Positions 1 through 11,339 of a DNA stretch of 64,000 bases are shown piece after piece (position 1 is the stretch's first letter; each line of letters starts with the position of its first letter). The notes under the pieces were generated by a model. That model ran no database searches. It was given only the letters and a program-made list of their open reading frames with translations, and had not been told where the DNA came from. Source of the DNA: Protea cynaroides (lineage: Eukaryota; Streptophyta; Magnoliopsida; Proteales; Proteaceae). The position numbers were made by a program, and so were the translations under genes. Location: contig CM053267.1 in assembly GCA_028583415.1 (NCBI GenBank), positions 49,939,414-50,003,413 on the forward strand, read 5' to 3'.

Positions 1-860
1 AACTATTAAGATTTCAGAATCAAATCAATCATATATCCTTTTCCCATGTTTGTTCTTGCACATCTTTGATTCTCCCTCTCTCTCTCTCTCTCAATGGTGA
101 TAAATTTGAGTTAATAATACATTTGGGTAACAAATTTTTCATTTTTTAGTTTTAAAAAAATTTAGGTCTCTTTCTTTTACTTGCAAGGAAACGGGAAAGT
201 GTTTGAAAATTACTGTTTCCTAGGGATTTATCATAAAAGGTCCAGATTGGCCAATTTGTGAGAATTCGTGTTGGCATGATTGACAAGGATCGTCCTAGCA
301 GGTAAGGCATGGATACCACCACCTTCTTTCTTAACTCTCTAAATCGTTAGGAATTATATGAAAAAAATTTGTGGTCTTTGTTTTCTTGTAAATTTTTTTT
401 GAAAATAATATTTTACATGAAAAAAATTATATAAATTTTCTGTACTTTTTCAATGTACCTTTTGTGTACTGCCGAGATTTTGGCAATGGAAATCTTTCCT
501 TGGTAAATTTTTTTTTTTGCCTCTTTATTTCATTATAATTTTTTTTAAATAATATTTAACACGAAAAAAAGGTTTATATAATTTTGAAATTTTCTATTTT
601 ACATAAAAAAAAAGGCTAAATAATATTTTGAGAAATTATATTTTTAAAAAAAATATTTTACACGATAAAAAGGTTTATATAATTTTAAAATTTTCTATTT
701 TACATTAAAAAAAAAAAGGCTAAATAATATTTTGAGAAATTCTATTTTTAAAAAAATTATTTTTCATAATTTTACATGAAAACAAAAAAAGTCTTAGAAA
801 ATCCAAGGAATGGGTAAAAATCTTAGAACATAATTCAATCTTTAAAAAATAACGATAAAA
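1..860. repeat. Upstream block, copy 1 (AT-rich, noncoding)
   Basis: No gene is visible. The block starts with a short phrase around 10-100 (ending in a CT run) and continues through the 'ggcatggataccaccacc' segment near 308 and AT-rich runs to about 860. It is closely repeated at 13620-14480, and its first part again at 10850-10990. It therefore marks repeat units of the resistance-gene cluster. The later part contains two internal near-copies of an AT-rich sequence of about 110 bp (near 540-650 and 650-770). Confidence 0.7.
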
Positions 861-889
861 TACAACCGTATTAGCCGGGCTTACTATAT

Positions 890-1340
890 ATAACCAAAAT
901 TACAAACCTCCATTAACTACATTAGACATTATTAGGAGCTTCTTCACAGTTTTTGATCTTATCAATTGTGTAATATGTAAACTGTAAGAAAACTTCAAAA
1001 CTTCTGATGGGGTAAAATGGAAGAAACTTTTTAAGAATGCAATCTAGTGATTGAAAATTGTGTCTCGTTCTCACATGCCTTGAGGTTCAACCAGACCAGA
1101 GAACTCATCAAACCCAACCATACCATTCAATCTGCTGGTTCTCTACATCTGTGGCTCTTCGCGTGTTGACTGACTTTCTGAGTTTGCGTGTAGACTGATT
1201 TTCTGGGTTTGTTTTCTTAATATGCCGCCAGGCGCGCGAGGCAACAATGACTAGGAAAGACTTGAACGTGGTAGGCGGAAAAACATGGTTTCAGACCTCA
1301 GTGGGTGGCGGAGGGCTGAATTCATGTGAGAGAGACAAGA
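890..1340 (-). pseudogene. Deleted TIR-NB-kinase copy: flanks only
   Basis: Positions 890-1145 resemble the 3' end of genes A, B and C: the 'gagcttcttcacagtttt' phrase and the reverse complement of the C-terminal tail ('agagaactcatcaaac'). Positions 1155-1340 resemble the promoter region upstream of gene C (33960-34170), with the phrases 'tgttgactgactttctgag' and 'ggcaacaatgactag'. In minus orientation a gene body should lie between these two blocks, but only about ten bases separate them. I infer that a paralogue lost its whole coding body through one deletion. Alignment to 30790-30910 and 33960-34170 would confirm it. Confidence 0.6.
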
Positions 1341-1886
1341 AACAGTCGGAACCCAAAAGGATTTCTTCAATTAACGAAAATGGGTAGCTATTGATATGAG
1401 AGAGATATTTTTATTTTTCATATGAGAGATATTTATTGAATATTAAATATGATATAATTAGAGACACGTGTAAAACATGTTACTATTATTTTAACTGCAC
1501 AGCAAATCACCAAAGACAGATTATATATTGGTATGCAGAAAGTGAGATAAGCCTCAAATACCAAGATTTACAAACCGAATAAATTAAAACCTCCATAAAC
1601 TACAATGGACATTATCAAAAGCTTCTTCACAGTTTTCTCAGGTGAATCATGTGATTGAAAATTGTACTTCCTTCTCACCTTACCAACCTTGAAGGTTAAC
1701 CAATCGAGAGAACTCATCACACTCAACTGTACGACCTGATTTACTGTTTCTCCATGTCAATGACTCTTCTTCAAGAAAAACCTTTGTTCTTAATTCAATA
1801 CTGCTTTCATCATCTTGACTATTTGGGTTATGAGAATCTCCTGTCTCCCCTACTTCCACATTCTTAACAACTAGAATTATGGTGGA

Positions 1887-4565
1887 TTATTTCCCAGCAT
1901 TGCTTAACCAAGATTCATGCAGTTGCAAGGCGTACTCCAAATCCCACAATACGTCCCCCATGGTGGGTCGCTTCTTAGCCTCAAATGCAAGGCATTTCGT
2001 TGCAATCTCTCCATATTTCTTCAATGATTCCGGACAGTAATTATTTTCAAGCCGTCGGTCCACAATGATTTCAAGTGATCTCTCACTTTGACACCGGAGT
2101 GCCCAATTCGCAAGAGTCTCGTTATTTTCTGCAGCTACAGCTGGTCGCGCACATAAAACCTCAAACAGAACTACCCCAAAAGAGTAAACATCAGTTTTGA
2201 GATTAAAATGCCCATCATAAAAGTATTCTGGAGCAAAATATCCAATGGTTCCTACTATAGAAGTAGTTTCATGGATATCATCTAATTTAGGACCTGTTTT
2301 TGAAAATCCAAAATTAGTTATTTTTGCTACAAAGTTCTCATCCAATAGTATGTTGGTTGATGTAACATCCATGTGGATTATTCCATTCTCTGTCGATGTG
2401 TGGAGGTAGTGTAGCCCACGTGCAACACCTATGCAAATCTCTAATCTCTGCATCCATGATAATGGTGGGAGATCAGTCCTAGATAGAAGATTCGAGAGAC
2501 TCCCTTTTGCCATATATTCAGTCACCAAAATCTTCTCATTCTTTTCCTCGCAAAATCCAATCATTGAAACTACATGCCTATCCTTGAAATTCGATAGAAC
2601 TTCAATCTCTGTATCAAATACTTGCTGGCTGAGTTCTTGAGATATCAAATGGCTACGCTTGATTGCTGCCAGAATGCCATGTATTACACCCATGTATACT
2701 TTGTTAAATCCACCCTTTCCGATCACCAATGATGCATTAAAATCATCTGTTGCAATTTTAATCACTTCATATGAAAGTTGCATATAATTTTGAGGAGGTT
2801 GATGAGATTCTTCATTGTTCAGCTTTTGAGGCCAATAGATTTTATCTTTATCAACTTTAGCCACCTCCAAAATGTATTTATCTCCAGTTGTTATTATGAC
2901 TCTACTTCCTTCACCAAACCAATTGAGTGCACCAACCAAAGCTTGTACCTGTTCTTTACTGTCCACATCATCAAGAACAATAAGAACATTTTCCTTGCAC
3001 AGTCTTTGTTTTATCAATTTTTTCCCTCTATGATAATCTCCTACATCAAAATCTGTTTGAAAGATATCTCTAAGAAGTCGCTTTTGCAAAGATGCTAGAC
3101 CCAAAGATGCTAGATTCACGCATTGCATTGATTGCTCTCTAACATCTGAAATAAAACTATGCCTATTGAAGCTTGAATAAATGCTATCATATACAGCATT
3201 TGCAATGGTTGTATTATCAGTGCCACTGGAACCACAGATTCCCACGAACTGAACATCACTGGAACCAATATTTAACAAAGATAATACATCTTTGACATGA
3301 GAATCTATACCAATAGGGTATTCACATTCTGCCAATTGTGTGCTACTAACTAGTTCAGCTGAAGCCCTTTTGGCAACTAAATCAACTATCTCTGCTCGGT
3401 CCCTACAATAATTTCATATAAAAATGATTATCACAACTAATGTGATAAAAATATTAAGTAAAAGAATTTAATATGAGTAAAATTTGGAAATATGCATCTT
3501 TACACGCAAAGTAGAGATGTGGCTAATACTAGTTATACTAATACAACTTTGAGCTATTTAATATCTTACACCATAAAGGAAAATTGATATGCTAAAAAAC
3601 GTAACAAAATTGGGCTTCAAACAGTATAGAAAATCCTTGATGGTATGTTAAATTGAGCTTGAAATATCTTAGTTCTTTAAATTACTGAGCCACTTGAGAT
3701 TCAGGGGAAGGGCCTTAAACTTAGAACCCATGAGCTTCTGAAACCTTCATTCTACTGCCAGAACACTAACCAACTCAACAAGCCACTTGTCCACATATTT
3801 TAATCACCACATAGGGTAAAATAACTCATTATAAACAAATATATAGAAAATAAATGATAATATTCTGATCTAGACAAATAATTATTTCCCTTATCTAAGC
3901 AAATAATTTTTTTTTATAATATTTGATTTTGATGAGATATGTAATTTAATTGAATTTATCACCAAAAGCTTAAGAATCAAACTATATATTGGAAGGGGTG
4001 GAAAGGGAAAATAATGAAGGAATACCGCAGAAGAATTTTGTGGGATTGGTACTTACATTTTTGGGCCAATAACTGATCCTTTCAGATTCCCTATCACTTT
4101 CAAAGCTTCCCTCCAACTCTTTACAATATGGGGCTCGAAATTCTTCTCGTGGTTCTGAAATGCTGCTTCAAAACTTCCGGTTTGATTTTGAACATCTGAT
4201 GGCTTCACGTTGAAGAATATGGGTATGACCGTTCGACCTTTGGATTTGTGGCATTCAAATATCTGAACAAGTTCTAGCAGACACCATTTGCTATGGGCAT
4301 AGCCTTCAGAAAAGACAGGGATGAAGATTTTGGATCCCTCGATGGCCCTGAGGAGGGCTGAGCCAATGGCTTCTCCAAGCCTCAATTTTTTATCATCCAT
4401 AAAAACATCGACTCCTCTGCCTTTCAGAGCTGAGTAAAGAAAACCAATAAAAACATAACGAGTATCTTCAGTGAAACTGAGAAATACATGACAACTAGAA
4501 AATCCAGTTGTGAAGGTAGTGGAGACGGAGGCAGAGGCAGTGGAAGCCCAATCTAGTGTCGTCAT
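1887..4565 (-). CDS. TIR-NB-ARC-CrRLK1L-like kinase fusion, copy A (eroded)
   Basis: Two exons, 4565-4057 and 3402-1887, joined by a GTAAGT donor and a TGTAG acceptor, give 674 codons in frame. Exon 1 is a TIR domain (DVFLSF, EGYAHSKW, WCLLELVQI with the conserved Glu). Exon 2 starts with the TIR-NB linker, then an NB-ARC core with VLDDVD and GSRVIITT, and ends in a FERONIA-type kinase domain. The P-loop is broken: the GIGKT of its sisters reads GTDNT. Two in-frame gaps relative to copy B remove the GLPL region and the linker to the kinase. The kinase has HMDVTSTN in the catalytic loop and NFG for DFG, so catalysis is doubtful. The stop falls where copy C has Glu; about 68 codons of the conserved C-tail remain readable beyond it. 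It is either a decaying gene or a nucleotide-binding-dead decoy. The structure is well supported; function is inference. Confidence 0.8.
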
Positions 4566-4658
4566 GAAGTTGAAGTTGAAGTTGAAGTTGCAGATCTGAG
4601 AAGATAAAGATGCTCCAAAAGCTATATTCTCTTAAGGATCTCTCTTGTTTGCAAACTG

Positions 4659-4668
4659 GTTTTTAATA
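4659..4668 (-). promoter_or_regulatory. TATA-like element of copy A
   Basis: Read on the minus strand the sequence is TATTAAAAACC, about 95 bp before the ATG at 4565. It aligns with TATAAACC before copy C and with the same element at 21563-21572 before copy B. Position and conservation suggest the core promoter; no transcript evidence is available. Confidence 0.4.
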
Positions 4669-4924
4669 GGAAAGACTCAAGTGGTTTCTACCAAATCATG
4701 ACTTTCATAAACGAGTAAAAGGCCGCGTACTGATAGACTTTCTGAGTTGCTTCCTCTGCCTTCTCATTCCTAATTATCGTCAGCAAAAACCCCTCTAACT
4801 TCACCATGTTAGACGTCCTCCCCCTATTGGTAGTGGCATTATTTGGTATCCGTCTATCTCGGAATTAATAAATCCTTGATTGCTGGCAACAACTTTCAAT
4901 TTCATTTTTTTAATATTTTCGCAT

Positions 4925-5190
4925 GACCTTATTCCGATGAACCTATGCTATTTCTTTTTTTATTTATCTATTTTTTTGTTTCTTTTACAGTCAATATATA
5001 TAGAAGACTATGGGGAAGAATGGTTGGAAACCAAGAGCTAGCGTGTGTAACCTCCCCCAGAAAAACTCAATTCCGAATCACACCGAGTTATAGGATCTTG
5101 GATCGACCTGAGGAGGTATATTATTGAATACCCAACAGTACTCATCAATCATGACAACCCCAAAACCTATTTTTAAGCAATACAATTGAA
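4925..5190. repeat. Upstream repeat block (also at 7505-8400 and 21730-21900)
   Basis: A noncoding block with a TTTTATTT tract, then 'ggggaagaatggttgga' and 'gaggaggtatattattgaat'. The same order of phrases occurs at 7515-7667 plus 8281-8400, and in shorter form at 21740-21890. It lies just upstream of the resistance-gene copies and marks old duplication units. Confidence 0.7.
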
Positions 5191-5710
5191 AGGAAGATCT
5201 TGATGAGGAGGAAGAAGTCCCAGCTTCTCCAGAGTCCAGCCATGAAATTTGGATTGCAGAGAAATTGTTTATTATTTTTTATTTATTTTTTAAATTAGAA
5301 ATCATTAAATTATTAAAGCGCGGGGCTTCTCAGTTCTCACCATGGAAAGGAGACCCGACCAAAAAAATAAAAGTAGACAACGAAGACCCTGATTAAGTCG
5401 GTGAGGTAGGACCGTAGGACACGGATTTTCTACTGTGCGGCAGTGTTGGATTTAACGATTGAGATTACATCAGGACACTAGTTCCATACACCACCATTGG
5501 ATCCCACATCGCCGCGAAGCAGAGGATCTTTATCAGGTGATATGAAATTTTGATTTGATCAAATCTATGCATGGGTTGTCTTTATTTGCTGGGTTAGGAT
5601 GATCACACTGCTAAAGTCAAGGTTGAAGAAAAAGAAGGTAGAATCCGCTTGTAATTGGATTGAGTGTCATAACAAGGACCTAGAATTGATTTTTTTTTTT
5701 TTTTTTTTTG

Positions 5711-5910
5711 GGGGGGGGTAGAATTGATTAATACACAAAGATGCAATGAAAATATCACATACTAATTAATAAGATAATTTGAGAAATATCACCTACTACC
5801 CAAAGATTTCTAGGGGGGTAGAATTGATTAATACACAAAGATGCAATGAAAATATCACATACTAATTAATAAGATAGTTTGAGAAATGTCACCTACTATC
5901 CAAAGATTTC
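5711..5910. repeat. 100-bp direct tandem duplication
   Basis: The phrase 'ggtagaattgattaatacac' begins at 5718 and again at 5818, and the following bases to about 5910 repeat with few differences. The unit is exactly 100 bp. It contains the left terminal part of the TIR element described at 23041-24312, so that terminus was doubled in segment 1 but not in segment 2. Confidence 0.85.
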
Positions 5911-5911
5911 T

Positions 5912-6835
5912 AATATCATCAACTACCACCCAAATTTTCAAAACGTGTGATAAAAAGACCCAAGCTGTTATGACTGTTCCGTTAGATGTTGATGAACTGC
6001 AACAAAGATTAATCTAGGGTTCTGGACTTCCTCCCCAGAACATGTCTTCTATTTCTCAAAGCAATCTCCACCTTTCTTGAGCTGATTCACCATTTTTTTT
6101 TCCATCTCTTTGTATCGTGCCCCAATCCTCTTTAGTTTCCAATTATTTCTTCGATCATTCTTTTTGGCAACTATCACAGAAGAAGAGGAAGATCAAGAAA
6201 AAGGAGAAGTGAAAGGGGTTAGGGTTTTCTTTCTTTAATGATTTCAACATCGGTCTACGATTTTTCTCCTTCGACAATGATGGCGATCTTTTTTATTCTG
6301 GTGAATTTGAAAATGTGATGATCTTATCAAGTCCAATTGACTCTGCCGTCAAAATCTTCATTCCTTTTCTATACGGCAATGCGATTCAGCTCCAATTTGT
6401 TATAGCAGCAAGAACTTACATTCCGATCGTTTACGGAAGTGTGATTTGGCTATAATTGTTTTTTGTCTATTCCTTGGTTCGGATCTCGACAATCTCGATG
6501 TCATATTTGTGATTCATTGGAGCAGTGGGTTCTTAAGGTTTTTATTTCTCAGTTCTCAGTTGTCTCTTTGTTCTTGGTTTTTCTGATCTTAACAGTGGAG
6601 TCTTTTATGTCCATCACAACTGACCAAACATCATCTTCATATTCTTCTTCTCTAATAGATCTCTTACCTCTACCAGCATTGAAAAAAATCATACACAGCT
6701 GTCATTTTTGACTCCTCTAAGAAATCCCAATGAAAAATCATACATAGATAAAGAAAAATGATGTTATTTCCATTAGAAGGTCATGTTGGTAATTTAAACA
6801 TGAGTTTACAGTTTAAAATGAAAACCTAGGGTTCG
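5912..6835. mobile_element. TIR element body, copy 1 (right end not preserved)
   Basis: This stretch is parallel to 23041-24200: 'gaactgcaacaaagattaat', 'tctcaaagcaatctccacct' and 'catcacaactgaccaaacat' occur in both. Its left end is at about 5746-5910, duplicated. The right inverted terminus seen in copy 2 near 24290-24312 is missing; at 6836 the sequence switches to unrelated DNA. No protein homology was recognised in the short ORFs. Confidence 0.55.
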
Positions 6836-7134
6836 GCGGTGAGGGTTCCTTTTCAAAAGTTTCCCACTTTTCCAGGCCGAGGCCCCCAGGGCACGTCTCT
6901 ACAGCGTCAAGAGAAAAATTAACCCAAACAAAAAAAAAAAAAAAATGAAAAACCTTTTCGAGGACATTATCATCCATAGTCGTAAGACGCCAATGATTCT
7001 TTACCTATTAAGGCTTTCTTCTCATTATTATAAAATATATATTTTATTATTATTATTATTATTATCACCACATGAGACTCTTGTTTGTTTCAAAATGTAA
7101 GAAGACATATATTTTATACATCAAGGTTGCACAC

Positions 7135-7410
7135 ATTCATCTAATAGGAATCTGACACAGATCCGCATTCTCTTCTCCTAGAACAGGATAGCGGCAACTT
7201 TACCCGGTTGGTCGTCACGTGACTCTCGGTGAATTTGAGACCCATGTTCGAGCCGACACCCAGTCAACAAACTAAACCGATAGGAGGTGTCGGCTCGAAC
7301 GTGAGTCTCGGATTCACCTAAGAGCCATTGGTCAACCATCCGGATAAAGTTGTCGCGTCCTCCCAAAACCACTAGAAAGAGACGATGTGAATCCGACACA
7401 TGGAGAGTCT
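7135..7410. mobile_element. Foldback (hairpin) element
   Basis: The arm at 7190-7259 is the imperfect reverse complement of 7287-7358; both contain 'gttcgagccgacacc' beside a loop of about 27 bp. Pairing continues outward more weakly (around 7147-7180 against 7375-7400). The GC content is well above the surrounding AT-rich DNA. A non-autonomous MITE or foldback transposon is the simplest reading; no coding capacity is seen. Confidence 0.7.
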
Positions 7411-7666
7411 TTAATGTTGTGCCTACACATCTATACATAACTCACCATGTAAGTATTGGTTTAGGTACAACCATACATATGATGACCGTAAGAAAACTTT
7501 TCCTTATTATTATTTGACCTTGTTCGGAAGAACCTATGGTATTTATTCATTTATTTTTATTATTTTATTTTATTTTATTTTTTTGTTCGTTTTACAGTCA
7601 ATGGAATACCATGGGGAAGAATGGTTGGAGATTAAGAGAGCATGTGTAACCTCTCCGAGAAAAACT

Positions 7667-8280
7667 CCATTTGCTTTTAGTTATCTTAAAGTAATACTAA
7701 AAAAATTATCATAACTTTCTGAATCATTTCGAATTATGATTGACTGCCGTAGATGAAGCGGTATTCAAATCCTCTTCTCCCTGGTTTCCGGTTCTCAACT
7801 CATCCAATCGTTGGAGTTGTGAGCGATTTGAAGTTAATAAACTCCAAGAGTTGGATGGGATGGAAGCCAGGAAGGTGGGGTGGAGAGGATTTGGTTTGGT
7901 TGAAGCGTGGCTTATTTGTCTTAAATCAATGGTGATTTCCACGCGCCCATAGAGACTACTGTTGATATGACACCAACACGTGTCATGATTAGTGATATTT
8001 AAATAGTTTATTAGGCCCGCGTGTGGCATTTTATGTAAAATTGTATAAATTCAACTAAGTAGTGTAATTGTACTTTCACCTTTCTGATTTCAATTTAACT
8101 CATTGAAGCTCTCTGGTTTTCGGTCTCAGTTCTTCACATCAACTACGAAACCCTTGTTTTGACAATTACTTTTTCCATAGTTGGAACAATTGTGTTAACT
8201 CAGTCAGAGTTGTTGAGTCGATTCACGTTTTCACAATTAGGGCAAGGATTGAAGAAACTCGGCTTCCTTTAGAAATTGAT
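7667..8280. mobile_element. 614-bp insertion in the upstream repeat block
   Basis: In the block at 4925-5190 the phrases 'cgagaaaaactc' and 'aattccgaatcacaccgagt' are adjacent (about 5055-5095). Here they are separated by about 614 bp, from 7667 to 8280, with 'aaaactc' on both sides as a possible 7-bp target duplication. The insert has short ORFs on both strands with no recognised product and no clear terminal inverted repeats. Its class is unknown. Confidence 0.5.
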
Positions 8281-8399
8281 AAAACTCAATTCCGAGTCGC
8301 ACCGAGTTATAGGATCTTGGACCAAGCTGAGGAGGTATATTATTGAATACCCAACAGTAATGAATATCATGATAACCCCAAAACCTATTTTTAAGAAAG

Positions 8400-9200
8400 G
8401 CAATTGGATAATCTGGATGACGAGTTGGGAATGAAGAGCGTTTTAGACTGGATTATCTACATACATATTAGATTCAAACTCAAACATAGACGACCCATCA
8501 GATACAAATGATAGCTAGAGTTTCTGCGACCATGAATTTGGTTTGCAGACAATTTATCAATTGTTTATTTATTTATTTATTTATTTTTAAACAAGAAATT
8601 ATTAAATTATGAAAGCGCATGGTTTTTCACTATGGAAAGGAGACCCGACTTGATTGAAGTCTTCCACGCCAAGAAAATAAGAACAGACATCGAACACTAA
8701 TCAACAGGCTCAGACGCAGCGACTACTTGTTGGCACCAGTGGTCTTGAATTATGAATCCGAGACCACCCTTCTTTTGTCTCTGGGGAAGGAGGCATCTGA
8801 ATTTAATTTAAATATTTGAGAATGCAATATAATACCAATCTCTCATGAATTAATAATGACGTGAGGATGAGAGGGAGAACTATTGTCGTTGGAAAACATT
8901 CACACCTCAGCTCTTTCTCTTTGGAAAAAAAAAGCTCTGAGAAGAGTTCTTGTTCGAGTTGCAGGTTGAGAAGATAAGGGCAAGAACGAGAAAATATTGA
9001 ACCACTTGAGATAAGGGGGAAGGCCTTAGAGGTGATTACATTTTGCACTAAACTATGAATATGGTCAATCAATAAGAAACTCAACCTTATCCAACATTAT
9101 GAGTTTGTTTTCCTATATACCAATCAAAACCCAACCCCCCCCCTTTGGACTTCCGACAATATTGGCGCTCATTGGTGACTTCTATACAAAAAAAGATATA
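8400..9200. other. Noncoding interval
   Basis: I see no gene here. 8500-8660 resembles 5230-5350 ('attaaattat gaaagcgc' followed by the phrase 'atggaaaggagacccgac'), so it belongs to the duplicated upstream block. A poly-C stretch lies at 9133-9142. Confidence 0.5.
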
Positions 9201-9209
9201 GGGACTGAA

Positions 9210-9330
9210 ATCCTCTCCCGCGCGCCAGCCCGCCAGCCTAACATCTGACGGGCTGGAATACTCGGTATGTGTGCCGGTGTATTCCAATCCGTCAGATGTT
9301 AGGCTGGCGGGCTGGAGTGCGGGAGTGGAT
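9210..9330. mobile_element. GC-rich foldback hairpin
   Basis: Arms 9210-9261 and 9279-9330 are near-perfect reverse complements: each holds 'cgccagcctaacatctgacg' or its complement, with a loop of about 17 bp. The stem is GC-rich in an AT-rich setting. This looks like a small foldback element or MITE end pair. ORFs running through it are a by-product of the symmetry. Confidence 0.75.
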
Positions 9331-9802
9331 TTTTTTGCAAGATATAGGGCAGGAGGGAAAAGGAGTGAAGGGTGCCTTAAAGCACAATGTAAAGACAAAA
9401 GGGTCGAATCCATTGCCTTCTCGGAGCATCCACTCTACTGGTAGAACACTAACCAACTCAGCAAAGCACTTGTTCACTTCTTCCATTCACCATGGTTAAA
9501 ATAACTCATTATAAACAAATGGATAGAAAATGAATGGCAATATTCTTATCCAGACAAATTATTATTACCTCTATCTAAGCAAATAAAAAGTTTATATAAT
9601 ATTTGATTTTGATTAGGTATGTAATTCAGTTCAATTTATCATAAAAGCTTAAGAATCAAATTATATATTGGAAGGGATGGAGAGGGGAAGTAATAAATGA
9701 TGGAAATGAAATGGACTAATGAAATGAAATAAATAGAGAATCCATTATGTTTGAGATACAATAATGAGACTATCGATAAAGAATTTTGTGGGATTGATAC
9801 TT

Positions 9803-10310
9803 ATTTTGGTCAACAGTTTCTCCTTTTAAATTTCCTACCACTCTCAAAGCTTCCTTCCAACTCTCTACAATATGGGGTTCAAAATTCTTCTCATGTTTCC
9901 GAAATGCTTTTTCAAAACTTCCAATCTGATTCCGAACATGTGATGGGTTAATGTGGAAGAATATGGGCAGGATCATTTGACCTTTGGATACGTGGCATTG
10001 AACTATCTGAACAAGTTCCATCATACACCATTTGCTATGGGCATATCCTTCAGAGAAGACAGGAATGAAGATTTTGGACCCTGGCCTCGATCGCTTTATG
10101 GAGGGCTGGGCCAATGGCTTGTCAAATCTACAATTTTTCACTATCAATAAAAACATTGATTCCTTTCTTTTTCAGAAATAAGTTAAGAAAAGCAGTAAAA
10201 TTATTACGAGTATCTTCACCTCTGAAATTGAGAAACACAACATCATAACTGGAAGAACCAGTTGTGAATGTAGTGGTGACTGAGGCAGAAGAAGCCCAAT
10301 CTAGTGCCAT
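9803..10310 (-). pseudogene. TIR-domain pseudogene (TIR exon only)
   Basis: The sequence matches exon 1 of copies A-C from the ATG at 10310 (MALDWASSAS, FLNFRGEDTR) through SKWCMMELVQI to about GNLKGE. It is broken after the IDSEKL motif by TAG and TGA in the same frame, and again by an insertion of four to five bases just before the SKIF motif. The exon-end GTAAGT seen in the intact copies reads AAGTAT. No NB-ARC or kinase exon follows: the next 1 kb downstream holds a hairpin and unrelated sequence. The BB-loop motif RGEDTR is intact, unlike copies A and B, so it is closer to copy C in that feature. Confidence 0.85.
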
Positions 10311-10789
10311 CAGAAGATGAAGTTGAAATTGAATTTGCAATTGCAGAGAAGATACAGATTTTCAAATAGCTATATTCTCTTAAGGAATTCTCTTGTTTTT
10401 AAATTGGTTTTAAGGAGGAAAGACTTACCTGGCTTGCACGAAATCATGGTTTTTATAAACGAGTAGAAGGCCGCGTGTGACTTTCTGTGATGCTTCTTTG
10501 ATCCTTTTTCTTCTTATTACTTGTCAAGAAAAACACCTCTAAATTTACCATGTTGACACACAAAGGTGATTAAATTGAAATCACATGGAATTGAACAAAA
10601 GGTTGAAAATTGAGTTTGGATCCTCTGTATGTATATGTATTTTTTATGGAATCCCATCATCGTCTATGTGGTCTGGGTCCACCTCTAGATTGTAGGACTC
10701 ACTGAATATGGACAGTGATGAAATCCCAAATAGGATTCAAGTACCTATAGATAAAATATTCTTGAAAAATCTTAGAAGCTGCCAAGTTT

Positions 10790-10990
10790 AAGATGGGTGG
10801 ATGAGTGATGTGGCAACTCTGATTAGGGGATATCCACAGAATGGGTTGAATTGGCCAATCGATAAAATTTCAAAATCAAATCAATTGTATATCCTCTTCC
10901 CATGTTTGTTCTTGCAGACCATTGACTGATCCATCTCCCGTGGTCTCTCAATGATGATGAATTTGATTTAATAACATAATTATGTTAAAT
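10790..10990. repeat. Upstream block, copy 2 (short)
   Basis: It contains 'atgggttgaattggccaatc' and 'cctcttcccatgtttgttct', shared with 13600-13690 and partly with 10-60. Its place upstream of the TIR pseudogene mirrors copies 1 and 3 beside the other units. Confidence 0.65.
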
Positions 10991-11339
10991 AATGGTTACA
11001 AAATTTTTTTTCTTTATGTTTAAAAAATTCTGTTCACTGTCTTTTACTTCAATGCAAGGGGAGAATGCTTGGAAGTTATTGTTTCCTGGGCAATTTGTAT
11101 AGAGCCCGGATTAGCCAATCCATGCAGTAACCGTATTGCCGCACAGCAGAGGATCTTTGTCAGGTGATGTGTGCTTTTAGAAAATTTAACTCGGTCGAAT
11201 TGTATGTATGGCTGCACTCACAATCTATGGATCAAGGGCTGGACCGATTCACACGTCACCAACAATTTAATTAGAAACAAGATTTCATCAGTCAACACAC
11301 TATCCAAATCAAGAAACTGATTTAGAAACATGACACTCG

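Larger units (their letters stand above)
1285..6830. repeat. Segmental duplication, unit 1 (carries gene A)
   Basis: From the 'catggtttcagacctcagtg' phrase at 1285 onward, the sequence runs parallel to 17842-24160. It includes the 3' flank, both exons and intron of gene A, the promoter, and a downstream noncoding block (5200-6800). Examples are the tail region (1600-1880 against 18160-18440) and the TIR exon (4057-4565 against 20945-21447). The offset is 16.5-17.2 kb and drifts through indels. This is a tandem duplication in direct orientation. Confidence 0.85.

Noticed and set aside
9087..9499. Overlapping ORFs on both strands around 9090-9500
   Set aside because: They span a near-perfect hairpin, whose symmetry creates open frames on both strands.
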